Notes under the pieces: model-generated
Database searches by the model: none
What the model was told of the DNA's origin: nothing
What the model saw: the letters and a program-made list of their open reading frames with translations, nothing else
Shown here: in pieces, positions 25,112-38,700 of the stretch
How the letters are laid out: the number at the start of each line of letters is the position of its first letter
Numbering within the stretch: the stretch's first letter is position 1
Assembly: GCA_039619475.1 (NCBI GenBank)
Contig: CM077116.1
Location: 375,460,188-375,524,187, forward strand
Length of the DNA stretch: 64,000 nucleotides
Source of the DNA: Icerya purchasi
Lineage: Eukaryota > Arthropoda > Insecta > Hemiptera > Monophlebidae
Direction of reading: 5' to 3'
Made by a program: the position numbers and the translations under genes

Positions 25112-25752
25112 GGCTGTATTCACATTGCACGCGAAGCGAAGCGATGACGCTCGAAAAACACAAAAGTCCGGCAGAGTATTCATGTTGAACGGGAGGGAGC
25201 GTCGGATGTTCACACTGCGAGCGAAGACGAGCGATTGATAGAGGTTTCGCGCGAGTCGCCAGATACAATCGCAAGCTACGTTGCGATTTGAAGCGAGTTC
25301 ACGCGAGTTCCATGCGTTTGTTCTATTGTTTTGATTCTATGTTATGTGTTTTTGATTCTATGTTCTGTTGTTTGTATTTTATTGTTTTGTACTCGTATTA
25401 TTTTGATTCTATTGAATAACTATATTCACTAAAAGTAGTTGTACTCATTCTGAAATAGCTTCAAAAACGCTCTTCATCCTCTCGTCGGTGACGGTACAAA
25501 TGGTGATATTTTTCTGACATGCTTCTTGCATGATTGACTTCATGCACTTACTTACGTTTCCTTCTAATTTTTAAAGCACTATTCTCCAATAAAAATGTAT
25601 TAACGGGGTTTAAATAGAACGGCATAACTGCTGCGACACCAAAAACTCAACTGCCTGCTTGCTCGCTTGTAATCGCTAGCAATATGAACACATCATCGCT
25701 TCGTTTTTCGCAGCTCTTTTTGCTTCGCTTCGCGTGCAATGTGAATACAGCC
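25112..25752. mobile_element. Harbinger-type non-autonomous DNA transposon (MITE)
   Basis: A perfect 31-bp terminal inverted repeat (25112-25142 and 25722-25752) begins GGCTGTATTCACATTGCACG. The direct repeat TAA flanks it at 25109-25111 and 25753-25755. A 3-bp TAA/TTA target duplication with TIRs starting GG is the pattern of the PIF/Harbinger superfamily. Subterminal variants of the TIR words (GTTCACACTGCGAGCGAAG near 25208) follow the left TIR. The 641-bp body contains no transposase, so it must have depended on an autonomous element elsewhere. Intact TIRs suggest a fairly recent insertion. Confidence 0.85.
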
Positions 25753-25755
25753 TAA

Positions 25756-28700
25756 ACTGACCTCCAGTTCCGAAAATTGACCGCTACGGCTGACTGCAAA
25801 AGAAAAACGATTTAGGTAAAAGTCGTTTCTAACGTTCTAGGAAAACCAAGAATGTTACTAGAGAGTGTAGGAGAACTCGTGATATATACAAAGATGGCGA
25901 ACAGTATAATGCTCGCGTAGTATTTAAATACTGGGGGTGTGCTTCGGTACAAATTAAGAATAATTACTACGCATCATTGAGGTACATACACGGATAGCGT
26001 GGTCTTAATGGTGTGTTTCCGGTAGAGTATGGAATCGAGGAGTGTGGAAATTTTACAGCTGTTCGGGATTATGAAATCGGCGTATTTATTTACACGGTAA
26101 TATTATAAGCTTTTTAAAATTAAACCCGATTTGTTTGCTTATAATTACAAACGATTCCGAAATGAAAGGTAGGTGTTTTAAACACGCAAAAATTGAATGA
26201 GAACAGGTGTAGAGAGAACTTTTAGAAATAAACCGGTCTATTAACGGACGGAAGAATTTCCGCTTAAGAAGATTTTCGGACAGTTACATTGGAAGCGAGA
26301 GAGAAATAATGAAGGGTGAAAATTTGTTAAACGAAACAAAGTGCGATGATAAAGGTTGCATTATAATGTTTGGTACGGAGTAGTGAGACAACATATGCCG
26401 CTACGACATCGAGCCAGTTGCGTGAAAGGAAGGTGTAATGTAGGGGAAACATAATGTTCGACAAGGCGCGTTCGCCTCGCGAAGCGGAATAGGATCCGCG
26501 GCGGCTTCGAACAGACGCTTGCAACTTCCTAAACGGTCCATTTATACTCGAACGGCATTTTTTGTTCCGATGCGACCACGGCACACCGACGAACAAACTT
26601 AGAATACAGATTAACTCGGCGAAAGTTGAATTTTAAACAAAAATAACTCCTCCCCCGCGCTCCCCCCCCATATCCGTCACCGGCCAAGGAATTCCCGGAA
26701 AAAATTCTTTCACAGCCTTTTTTTGCTTTGCTCCATGGACCTCTTAACACATTTCTCGTGTCTGACATTCTCCAGCATCAGCAGCAGATTGTCGTAGCGA
26801 AGCGGAAATAATAAATTTTCACCCACGCGCATTTATCGGTCGAACTTTTTACAAAAATTGGACAATTCGCCCTAAAATTCCGGTCGCGTTATTTTTCTTT
26901 CCGACGTTCCGCGATGATTAAGTGACCCGTTTGAAGCAATTTCCCGGCTACCAACGGCTACTTTTTAATGTTGAGATAGAAACGGCCCGAGCATCGCTTA
27001 AGAAAAATCATTTCATCAGCGAGATGATAACTTTCTTATGCGCGGTTTTACCCCGGCTGTCCTTTTTTTTTTTTTTTTGTCCGTATACGAAACATTTGAT
27101 AATTCCGGTTCGTGTTAAAAAGCCCCGCGCGCAACCTTTATCAAGCTCTGATTTACAGAGCTGGTAAAACATTTTTTGTTCTCGCAAAGCAGCGACCCGC
27201 GAGCGGGGGGGGGGACATCGATGAAAGTTTCTTCCCGAAACTGCACTTTTCATTGTTCGGTAATTCATCGCGCTGGCATTGTTAAAGAGTCTCGAGCCGC
27301 TTTCTTTGCAGCAATGATAATTCACTTTTTTTAACCAGCCATAACGGATTTATCGCACCGTTAAATTAATATTTCATTCGCCGCTACTTTTTATTCGGTT
27401 AGTTTTACCTTTACAGCGAATTTAAAAAAAAATTTTGCGCCTGAAGGAGGGTCAATTCATTCTGAAAGTTTTCAAAATTAAAACGGAATTATCAGAAGTT
27501 GACCTTGCGAGCGCTATTCGAAAATAGACCTTTTTTTTCGTTATCACAACTTACTTCGTTGCCACCACCGTTCTTCTTCAGATCTCTCTACCTTTATCAC
27601 AATTTACCTTTTTGATCCGATCTTTACCGAATTTCGGCTCTGATCGTACTTTCGCTTTGCAGGTTAACTTTATTTTTCTTTATTTTTTTAACATTTCGCT
27701 TTTCTAACGATTGTTTTAAAAACATCGTTTCTTAAATTGTGTTCCAAATCGTTATTCGGAAAATTAGACCACGCGGCACTTCGTTTTACGCCTTAATCAG
27801 TGCCGAAAAAATAAATAAATAAATAAATTGAATCGAGTGATTGATTTTTGATTTTATTTTGCTTGGAACTTTTTTTTAAAGTTATTATTTTGTACGACGA
27901 TTTTTTATCTATACTGAATGTGTTTATTCGTGTCAGGTAATCTCGCGCGTAGAATCGTTACAAAAAAAAAAAAGAGTATAGGTTATTTAACTTTTGTTTC
28001 ACTACTGTGTGTGTGTATAGCGTTTGATTATGCGGACTGATTTCACTCTGTTTATTAGTAATTTTACCTGTCAGAGGTTGGAGAATTTATGTACACCGTC
28101 GAGTATTGATGTATTAGTCGGCAGATACTAGAATAAACGGTAAAACGAAGAAAGAAAAAAAATAGAGTTTCCTTAGAGAACTTTTTTTCTTAATATAATC
28201 AGACGAAAATTAGCCAACACAAATTTGCATTGCAACACACGAAAAAAATGTATAAAAAAATTCTAAAACTAAAGGAGCGATGAACGCCAGTGACTTAAAA
28301 TACTACTAATGTTACTTGGCCTGAGGTTTATTAGATTTTCAAATTAAAACGCTCAGAAAGGCGACTTACTAGCTCATCTTGGACGGAATTTGAACATTAT
28401 TTAACAGCTGTATCTCTTTTTATTGTCGCTCGAGTCTATTTACGCAAAAAATTCTCAAAAATAAACTGTTTTATTTTCAAAAGAAATACGCTGAAAAATA
28501 AAATCTAATTATTGTATATATACAATATATTTCAGAGTAATATACGTACATCAAGGGAATATTACGATTATTTTTAAAAGCATTATTACATATTAGGGTC
28601 ACACCTCTCGATACGTTAAAACTCGAATCCCAAACAATAATTAAAAACTACAATAAATCAACTTTTTTTATGTCTTTCAATACTTACGGAAAATCGGTGA

Positions 28701-29998
28701 ATTACCATGTCCATTTAATGTGCTTTTTTCTTTTTTTTTTATTATTTTAGTTGTTGCATTTTGTAATGTCATTGAAAAATGACCAGAATAATATCCCAAA
28801 GTTAAGACGTATTTTACTGTACATATATTATATCTTTTTATAATTATATTTTTTAATGCATTTTTAGTACATTCCTAGAATAAATCTTGAATATTCGGTG
28901 TTTTTTAAAAGCTGTTTTAATTGGTATGTTTTTTTTTGTTCTCTTTTTTTTTTCCTTTTTTTCTTTGCAGACCATTGTAATTCGAAAAAAAAAAAAAAAA
29001 GATTACACGATACTATTTACTTAAGCATAATTAAATCATTAATGTAATAATTCGAGATTTTCGTGTATAATGCGAATAAATAAAAAAAAGTTCTTTTTTT
29101 TGTAATTGATTTGCCGGAACAAAAATGATTACGTAGAAAATCAAAAGTTAAAAAGCGTACACGTAAAATGTGAAAAAGTTTGAAAAGGTCGCTTAAAAAA
29201 AATGATGCTATAACGACATTAAAGAAAACCGAGACTAAAGGTAGAGATGGTTTAACGTTCGCAAACCAAAAAATCACCTTTCCGATTTTAAATATACTAT
29301 GCGTGTTCATTTGAAACAATTAGACATAATCGGAAAATACATATTAAAAATTAATCAGCGAAATGCTTCGGGAACACAAATTTTTAATATTTCGTAATAC
29401 AGCATGAATGTCGATTAATTTTCAATATTCCGTAATGTCTAATTGCTATTTAATTTCGAATCGTCGGAAAAAATTATGGAGATTGATAAAGTATCGGATA
29501 TACGTGTGTGTGTGTGTACATGATCGGCTGCTTTGTAAATTTTACATTGAAATTCGGCGTTTTCTATTTTTACAAAATACAACGTTAACTCAATTTATAT
29601 CGATGCTCTATCAAACATATTCTTAGCCGACGCTTAAGTTGTTCGTAACGGTCACGCGAAAAATTTCTTCACAGTCTAATCATCCGTATAAAACGAATAA
29701 GATTCAGTTTACTTTTAGTTCTTTTTTGTTTTTTTCATTCATATTATAAGAAAATCACTCGGTGAAATTTTAAGAAACCTCCCCCCGCCTGGTACTTGCT
29801 TAAAAGCCAAATTTCAGTAGTTCCCGAGAAAATAATTTTTTCCACCCCGATTCGGTGTCCTCATTATGAACGACCCGCAAAAAAGAAAATTCGACATTCG
29901 CGATAAAAGTTCGGAACCTCGCGAATGTTAAAACGGTTTGCCGTGTACCATTTCTCCTAAATACCCTGCACAGCGAAAATATGTATATCTATACTGCA
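25756..29998. other. Non-coding DNA with a GC-richer island (26.3-27.35 kb)
   Basis: No gene recognised. The island at about 26300-27350 is richer in GC and CpG than its surroundings and holds a perfect 7-bp stem hairpin (AGCTCTG at 27144, loop ATTTA, CAGAGCT to 27162). An AAAT repeat lies near 27812-27830. Frames on the minus strand in the island have no recognised motif. Confidence 0.4.
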
Positions 29999-30125
29999 AG
30001 AGATATTTGTCAAATTATCTCTATTCGCAAAATTAAATATTTCGATCATCTTATACGTAGAAAAAATGTAAACGGAACGTTGGTTAATACCGGCGAAAAT
30101 GGAAGGCAAAAGACTAAGGGATTGC
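29999..30125 (+). pseudogene. Possible remnant of a non-LTR RT C-terminus
   Basis: The frame gives IRKIKYFDHLIRRKN, then after a presumed -1 shift TGKMEGKRLRD. This resembles the RKLKYFGHxxRxDN...GKxEGKRxRGR signature of RTE- and CR1-like RT tails. Only about 40 residues are recognisable, so the call is weak. Confidence 0.35.
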
Positions 30126-30569
30126 CTCTACCAGCAACACGTGCGACCAATGCGATACAAAAGCAACCGGTTTGAGCGCGCGGATGTGCAGTCAGCACGT
30201 GCAGAAACAGCACGCCAAGAAATAGCTAATCACCGATGCCGCCATCCTAACATACTTTTCTACGATGGAGAACGGAGGTTAATGAAACTCTGATTTGTCG
30301 TTAATCTAGGATTCTCAGAATTAGTAGTTCACAAGCGAAGGTTAAACACGTGTGCTTGAATTATGAGACGTGCGTTTCTGTACTGCTCGAGAAATTCGTC
30401 ACTTGATTCGACCGTTGAAAGATCGGCGCTTAAATAACTTATTAATGACTATAGAATAAAATAAGCAGACCATTTTAAATACAATCTTTTATTGAAAAAA
30501 AAAAAAAGAAACAATCACATATCTACTTTGAACGTTAAAAATAATGGCGGTCCATTTCAGCAGCCCCCC

Positions 30570-31010
30570 TAAGGCAAAATTTATGATATAGTGTCAGGTA
30601 ATTGTGTATAATGTGTGTAAATTGTGTAATAATGTCCCTGAATTTGTGTACACTCCCTTCCAGCGATATAATGAAAAAAAAAAATCCGAGTTAGCTGGAG
30701 AAATGGTAACCCCCCCCCCCCCCCCTATAGGTAAAATTACAAAAAAGTATGGTCTCATATAAAAGTGTGTACAATTTGTGTAAATTGTTTGTTAATATTC
30801 AAAAATTTGTATACATTCAAACAAATTTCCGAGCTAGCCCTTCCAAAGTGAAATTAACGAAAAAGTACGATACTGTATAAGCGTGTATAATTTGTGTAAA
30901 TTGCGTATCGGTATCCCCGAAATTTTGTACACTCCCTTCCACTGCCGTAATAAAAACAAATTTGGTAGCCCCCTCCTCTAAGATGAAATTTACGAAAATT
31001 TTCCTTTACG
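30570..31010 (+). repeat. Degenerate tandem repeat, about three units of 115-150 bp
   Basis: The word GTGTAAATTGTGTAAT and close variants recur near 30615, 30775 and 30890. Each is followed by a TTTGTACACTCCC-type word and a CGAGYTAGC or GGTAGCCCCC word, in the same order. Units differ in length and have diverged strongly. A 16-C run at 30710-30725 lies at the junction of units 1 and 2. Confidence 0.7.
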
Positions 31011-34000
31011 TTATAATAGAAACAAATTTGGAAAAAAATAATTTAAGGGCTTCATAATTTATGCTTACATATATATGTAGTGTTAGCTTAAGGCTCATAC
31101 GTCAATACCGAAGTAGCTATACATTTACACCTTTTATCGCTACAACGAAATAAGTTTTCATATTCGTCCATGAAATTACAAATTTGAATTTTGTAGCGAA
31201 CATACAAACTGCTTGCTGTATAATATTGTCTGTGTTTACCGTTTCAATATATAAAATAATCTATACTAATATGTAAAACTATATAGAGGGGGCTTGCGAT
31301 TTTTGAATGTTTACAATTGTTGCATTTTTTTCACCCCGCATTTAACCGAAAATCTATCTTTTTGAATCAGTTTGTTCCAAACTAACTGAAAAACTCTTCC
31401 AGCAATAATGATATGAAATTCATATAGCACAAAGTCTATATTGCTCGAGTCGTTTTACATCGATAAATACGGTACGTTTGCAACATAGCAAGTTGCCAGC
31501 GAAAGAAAGAGACAACGATGTCAAACCGTTTATATCATCGTATCTTCAGGAAAACGGTATCTTTGTTAAATTATTAAGTTCTAATGCGGGGGAGGGAATC
31601 TTCATTTGTTTCCTTCTTTTGTAGCACATTCCCTTCAGTAATTTTTAACACACGCATTCTTTTCTCGAATCGTTTCTAATGTTTTACAGTTTTTATCGAC
31701 ACTGGAAAAAACGACGCGTATTTTAAACAGAGACAAAAAATACTAAATATAGAAATTTGCAATTAAACCAGATATATATAAAAAAAAAAACTTAAAATGA
31801 ATAAAATATCGTTTATACATTTTAAATTTATTCGTTGTATTTAATTCCAAATTTCTATATTTATATTTAACAAACTGTACGTTAAATGATTCTGTAACAA
31901 AAAATACCCTTGTCAGCGATTTGAAAATGTTTCTATCCGGCTGTTGGCCAATTAAAAAGCCGAATAATTTTATATTTGTTCCGACTCTTTTTTTAAGTAA
32001 AAAAGCTTAGCGGGCGATAGAAACGACTATTTCGGAAAACGAAACAAAATCGTAAAAGAGTGATGTACACATATATGCCTTTTTTTTTTTTTTGGCTTTT
32101 TTTAAGTAACTCAATTTTCTGTCATTTAAAATGTCGCTCTGTACTAGAACATGACAGCCCCTAAATTTTTTCTTTTCCTATTAGTAGGGCATGTTTAAAA
32201 CAAGCTCGCCCTATATACCCATATATGTTGCTTTCGTGGTTCTGATCATTCGGACACGTATATTTTCTTTTCGACATAGTTATGTTCGTTATGTTTTCAA
32301 CCCCTGCCGTCCGCATAACCGTCGTAAATTTCCCGGCCGTAAAATCGTCGCGCTTTGATTTTCGCCTCTGTCGAATTTTTTTATGAATTTTATTTTTTTT
32401 TATTTATTATTTGTATCGCTCACAATTTCCACACCGGGTCTATTCCAACCCGCGGCACTCGACCTTTACTTTTTCACTTATTATCCATTCGTTTAAATCA
32501 AACTATATCTTACTACATCACCTATGAGGTTATCTTTTTTTCATAAAACATTTAAATTTTCTTAGCGAGTAACATTTTTTTTAAATATTTCGGTTCATTC
32601 ATTTAATGCGTTTTTGTTTCGTGGTAGTAATATGTTAAAATTATTTGATGCCGAAAACGGGGAAAAAAAAAAACAATCTTTCTTATAAAGTAAATAAATC
32701 AAAAAGAGAGAATTCAGCTAGCGCTTCAGAGACTGAAGTAATTACAAAGGCCGCAATTGCTAGAAGTACAGATACGGATTATAGTTACGTCCAACTAGAA
32801 TATAACTAAGATGCAATCAAACGAAATAAAAAAAAAAATACATTTAAAGATAAGGCGCCAAGTTATTATTCTAAAAAAAAAAAAAATAAAAAAAAAATAA
32901 ATAAAAACACCTTCCCAATAAATGTATATTTTACTTTACCCGAATTAGAAATAAGAACAGCCAAATGGCACAGAACTAACCATAAAAACGGCCGATGACG
33001 AAGCGACAGGCGAAAAGCTAGTACAGTATGATAAACGGGCCAAAAACGTGTGATACTGCTAATGAAGAATAGGTGGAGGCTCGGCTGTGTCTCAATGTGC
33101 GCCCAGGCTAATTGTTCACTGAGTAAAGAGCGTTTGTGGTAATTTCGCGTTGAGAATTGAAAAAATTGAAAATGTGAAATTTGCATAAAATTCAATTGTG
33201 TTTTCATTCTTCAAAAAAGCAAGCAATCTATTGTTTAATAAAAGGTCTCTCTCTCTAAGAGAGGGATCAGTTTTTTTTAATGAATTTAAATATTTAGCCG
33301 CATTAACGAAGAAATGTTTCTATACACATTTTTAACCTTTATTTTTGATAATAATTTACGATTGTTGAATAATTGAAACAAGGAAATTCGTCGATTTGTT
33401 ACTTTTGTCTTAATAAAAAATTGTTATTCGAAAAATCACATTCGTTAGAACATATTCGCATTTTCTAATTCGAATCTATATTGCGTTTTATTTACGTTAA
33501 TTCGTTAGTTCGTTCGCACATTGGTAATTTATCCGATGCAATCGTGCGTTTAACTTTAATAGTACGTCTTTGAATTAATACACTCTTCGAGTAATAATTA
33601 TGCAAAGAAGACGGTAAATTTTAATTGCAATACATTTACTAATTACCGTTACACATAAGGTGAAATTATAATTAATGTGAAATTAGAAATTATTTTAATC
33701 GGTGAAGTGAAAGTTTTTACGAAACATTTAACACGTCTGCTGACGCGCTGTGAGCCTGCCCTCCGCCACATCCACATTTTGTGGACAGTAACGTCTTGCA
33801 GCAGCTGCCCGAATTCGAGTATTCAGCGAAAAGATTTAAACTATTTCACACGGCGGTCCGAAATGGCCTACAGCATCGCTACTTAATGTCTAAATCTACC
33901 ACCTATGGAACTAATTCCCAAATCGAGGAGACAAGAGAAATATTCCCTTGACAGTACTGGCCATATTATTTCACTGTTATAAACGTATATTCTCATTTTA

Positions 34001-34897
34001 CTCAATTTAGATTTTTCTCAATTACACACACACACAAATTTTACTTTGAATTATTGCGGACTATACTTCATTGAGCAACGACTTTTATTAATTACACCAC
34101 AACCATATAGAATCGTATTCGGACATTGTTGGCTATTATTAAAAACCGTTGTAATCATAACATTTTTGTTTAATTTGATACATAATTTCAGAAGTGCCAA
34201 TAATAATAATGTTCGGTATCGGAAAAACTGATGGATGTAAGAAAAAAAGATTGAAATTTTTGTTTACATAAAAATTAGAATTAAAAAACGAGAAGATTTT
34301 GTTAAATATTTACATTTAAAGTCCGAGAAAACTGATGGGTTAATAATTGGACAGTTTATTAAGAGTGAAAAAGGAATAAAGAATAGGTAATTGCAGTGAT
34401 TAAAGCAGACGGACCTTCGGAAATGATACTGATTTTATGGAATATTTCGGCAAAGGAACTATACAAGAAGCCGCAAGAAATTAACATAGACATAAAATTG
34501 CTAAATAATATAATTATTATTTAATCTTTTTGTAGTGTTTGTTAATATTTTTGAAAATTTGGCTAATTTAATATACCTACGACGTATATTATGTTCTATA
34601 AAAAAAAAAAAAAAAAAGATGTCATTAGAGTACTTCAGAAATTTTAATTACAGATAAAATTATTTAAAAAAATTTACAAAACGTAAGTTTTAATATATAC
34701 AAAATTCTCGGTCAACTATTGCGTTTTTTTCCCCTTTTAAAAGGAATATAAGAAAAATTCCATCTTCTTCATTATTGTTGTATTTTGACTTGAATATGTC
34801 TTATGGCTAGGGGTCATTCTAAATATTTGTCCGTCCCACGAAATTCTACCATAAAATGTTACCATAAAAACAAAAAAACAAGTGTTATTTATACATA
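31011..34897. other. Non-coding AT-rich DNA
   Basis: No gene recognised. Contains a short inverted repeat (about 31744-31768 against 31837-31863, ATATAGAAATTT), T runs near 32080, and a 17-A run near 34600. Confidence 0.45.
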
Positions 34898-35780
34898 CAT
34901 CGGATGATCCACTGTACAGGCTGACTTTCGTATCAGGAACTTGCAAATGATGGAACGGCCTCCAAGTGGAAGCACAGAACGCGTTTCGCACAGCGTTCGG
35001 AAATGTTCGCACCGTTTTCATCGACGAGTGCAGTATGATCGGATCCGGCTCCTCTCAATGAGATAAATTCTTGATTTGAACACATTATGCATGATCATGG
35101 ACGTCTCTTCGAGGCTATGAACATGATGTTTACCGGCGGCCTCCGTCAACTACCGTCCGTTTGCCAGACACAGATTTACAAGCGATCGAGTAAAAAGTTC
35201 TGCTACGAAATTATCTGGTAGCTGCTACATTATTACCCTCCCGTGCAAGTGATGCGACAAGGTGATGTCGCCTTCTCATCTGTACTAACCAAGATTAATA
35301 ATGGTTGACCCTTACTTCCAGAGGAGAAAGCAATGATCGAGCGCGGCTTAATGGATATCGTGAATTCGTCGACTGCGAGTTTCTGCAGGTTATACGCCTT
35401 TTATTCGTAACGTAGATTTCGTACAGGCAGCATGCTAGCCTAGTGGTTACGGTGCTTGGCTACCAAGTCGGAGGTCACCGGTTCGAGACTTGTCTCGTCC
35501 CGGATCCAAGTCGCTCCCAAGCTTACCCAGCCTGAAATAATTGGGTACCAGAGAAATCTGGGAAAGTAAAGATGAATCCGAACTAGAAAGGAATTGGCCC
35601 TAATATTCTCATCAGATCCATTAGGCTTAGTAGTACATTGTGAACCTTAACTTCACAATCCCGACGCCTTGTCAAGGGTGTGGAACTCACTTTACTTTTA
35701 GATTTCGTACAAGGTGCTTAAATGATCGAAGTTCTCGGTGGTGATGTTAGCTTGGATTTGAAGGGTTGGAAGATCCCACA
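34898..35780 (+). pseudogene. PIF1-like DNA helicase remnant, Helitron type
   Basis: The plus strand reads EAQNAFRTAFGNVRTVFIDE then CSMIGSG, a Walker B box (Asp-Glu at 35023-35028) as in PIF1-family helicases. After one frameshift it gives NEINS, HIMHDHGRLFEAMNMMFTGG then LRQLPSVCQT, the GD(L)xQLPPV motif with Asp replaced by Gly, followed by QIYKRSSKKFCYEIIW. Further on are LLHYYPPVQVMRQGDVAFSS and LPEEKAMIERGLMDIVNSS, and a RNVDFVQGA piece that straddles the SINE insertion. In-frame stops at the W position and elsewhere and at least two shifts show it is dead. This spacing and these words match helicases of eukaryotic rolling-circle (Helitron) elements. No Rep domain is seen, and the Walker A region is missing. 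Confidence 0.8.
35426..35698 (+). mobile_element. tRNA-derived SINE with 13-bp target-site duplication
   Basis: The SINE lies between two copies of TAGATTTCGTACA (35413-35425 and 35699-35711). The head has a pol III A box (TAGCCTAGTGG, 35436-35446) and B box (GGTTCGAGAC, 35480-35489) at tRNA spacing. A body of about 200 bp ends in CACTTTACTTTT. It interrupts the helicase pseudogene and is therefore younger than that Helitron copy. A minus-strand relic of the same family's 3' end lies at 38.94-39.01 kb. Confidence 0.9.
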
Positions 35781-38700
35781 TGGATGGAATTCATGCACGC
35801 AGAATTCGGATTCGAACTGAAGAATGAACTATCCATATTATCCTCACTATGCAACTCCACGTACATTGACGCCGTCATTTCACGACACGTCGACGCACTT
35901 GAACCACAATATCTTCTACTTTAGTATGGATCGTCCTCTCCTTTTTTACTAATGACGCATACCTCCAATGTTAATGTTGCAAATGGTGTAAATAACATAA
36001 CTTTTATCGATGTTGTAAATAGTGTCAATGATGTAAATGTAAATATACTGCATCTGTTTCTAAAGAATCAATTTCTGTACAGTAAAAATCATAAACACGT
36101 CGGCTTTCACACTCGTTACTGTCCATGAGACATAAAGCTAGCCTAATGACGGTTCAATGAAATAACGTAGATAATTCCTATATGTCGAGTGAAAGAATAA
36201 AGGAAAGCTGGAGCTGCCCATATGATATATGTTCGTGTATTAATGTATCTGCGTAGATACCGTTATTTTTTTTTTTTTTTAAATTGGTTTCTTTGTTTTT
36301 AGGTGAAATACGAAAAATAGAGTTAGAATTTTACATTTTTTAGGCATTTGTGCTTCTTTTTCATTTACATTAGATTTCCTGTTTCTTTTTTTGGTCTTTT
36401 TTTTTTTTTTTTTATGGCCAAAAGAGTTTATAATTAATTCCGAATGATAATTTTATTTTTTATAATAAAATACTCGCCTCGCTGCATGCTCACCGATGTA
36501 CAATAAATAAATTATAGGATGAACTGAGAAAATCAAAATTTTTTGAAAAATTTGAATATTCGGTTTTAGCCGGGGAAAGGAAACACCGGTTGTTGTTTAA
36601 TGTCCTCCGAAAATGTATAGAATGCATGGTCCCCCTGCACAGAATTTAGGCAAAGTATTTCTGTAAAATTCATTTTTACCCGACTGTGTGACATCCGTAC
36701 GACGTGATAACTAATTATCGTAATTCCAAATTTTCTCGTTAGACTTATCGGAATAGTTTTGTAATTTTTTGTGATTAATGCCGATCTGATTTCTTGGCAG
36801 CTACATTATGACCACGAATTCTATAATGACACAAAACTAAACTCTGTTAGTTGATTTCGATCCATTATCTGTTGACTTTTAATGTCGCAGATTAATGGGG
36901 ATGGCACTGGAAATCAAAGTTACAATTAGAAATCTCAGTTTCGACTACAATATTTAGAATATTATCCATACTCTGTATCTGTATTTCTGCCTGTCCTGTT
37001 CAATTGAATAAATTGAAGATTTTCACGTGATCGTTACCTTTTTGTTCGGTTACAAAGTTGCGATAACTTTTTGAAAAAGCGTATATTATATTTTTAGAAC
37101 GATGTTAAATATGTACCTACCATTATTGTTTTGCTCGCTCTGATAAAAATGTTTGCGAAATTCGCAGACTCTTAGAAGTAGTCGAAATTTCGACGTCAAC
37201 ATTTCGACTAAACACATTAACACAAGAAGTTCAATAGAAGCTTGCAATAAGTTCTCGAAGAATTGTAATTAAAAATTCGCCATCGCGAACTTTTCGGTAC
37301 GTCATTTAGGCTGTGTCTTTCGAGCATGTAAAGCCGCTCAACTCGTCGCTCGTTCGGCTTTTAAAGGTGTGGTCTGGTGACGCCTCCTGTTAAAAACGTG
37401 CTGCAATAAGTTTACCAAATTTCAAATTTACGCTACCAAAAAGCGTAAGAAGCGCTAAAGAAAAATACTCAAACGCCTCAAAGTTAGCTCAAAACTGAAA
37501 TCTCAAAAATCTTTGAAACTTCTTTGAGTACTGTAACGAAATTATGCCTTTGAAACGGTCGAATTCCGAAATGCGAACATGCAATATACACGGCTTTCAA
37601 CAAACGAATAGTCGGCGTTTGGTAGGTATATAAATAAAATGTACATACGCGATTGTTTTGTCGTCGAAACATCGAGTGGTCGCTTATTAATGTTATTCTA
37701 TACGCTATACCACCTTTCAGTACACTTCACGGGGAATTTTTCGCCAGTTGCGATAACTTCGTTTTTTATCACTTAACAATCTGTCCTGCGCACATTGCAA
37801 TGTACTTTTCCGATTTATAAATGAGAGATATGCATTCCACCAACTCCTCATTCCGTATTCTACCGTAGGCGCCTGTTTAATTCTGACCTATCGCATGCGA
37901 AACGAACTTATACCCTTCTTTAAATTTTCATAATTATTAGACACATTTATTATCCGTCCCGTAATTTATCTCACTAAATCATATTCATTAACGCCATTTA
38001 TTCCCTTTTAAACGAATTTAAAAAAAAAAAAAAAGCAAAAACCACCCGAAGCAATTATAAAATGGCAAAACCCTAAATTTTATCCTTATTAATACTTAGA
38101 ATACTCTGAAGCGGTAAAAAAATTTTTCCCCACTTAAACATTCACTCACGGGCCCGTTTTTTAAATGTCTCTAATACATATCATCAATAAACGTATTCAT
38201 TAGAAGAACAATCCACGTTAGCTATTGCGGCGGTTATTTTGGAAGTAACAAGAATACCGAAGTATTAAATAAGATTTATGAATTAATAAAAGTATACTAT
38301 ATGCAAAACACAACTGCGGTAGATATGATTTTGACGGTTAGAAATTTAGTCTCATTGAAGGTATTAAAAAAAATATTTGTGGCGTCATTTGAAAAGACAT
38401 TTTCGACATTTTCAAAGCGAAAAATTCCGGTATGAAATATTAAATTGTAGACAAATTAATATCATTTGCACGCAATTACACTCCCACATTTTCAATTACA
38501 CGTTGTCCAAGTGTACAAGCATACCTTCACATTTCATTACTGCGACTAAAACCTTCTTATCATCGAATTACTAGCGATAAAAAGAGAGAATTGAGTGTTT
38601 CATGATTCGCGAAATATTCTATAACTCTCACCGCAAATCTATCACGAAAGGAATCCTGCAGCTTAGAAACTCCTGTTTTACGATTGATACGATACATTTA

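Noticed and set aside
25047..25274. 75-residue minus frame across the MITE left end
   Set aside because: It spans the TIR and target duplication, so it is a chance frame in a non-coding transposon.
30560..31010. CRISPR-like array
   Set aside because: Units are long, diverged and unequal, with no short identical repeats and spacers; the genome is eukaryotic.
35430..35500. Functional tRNA gene
   Set aside because: Pol III boxes are present, but the sequence is the head of a SINE with target duplications, and the cloverleaf stems do not pair.
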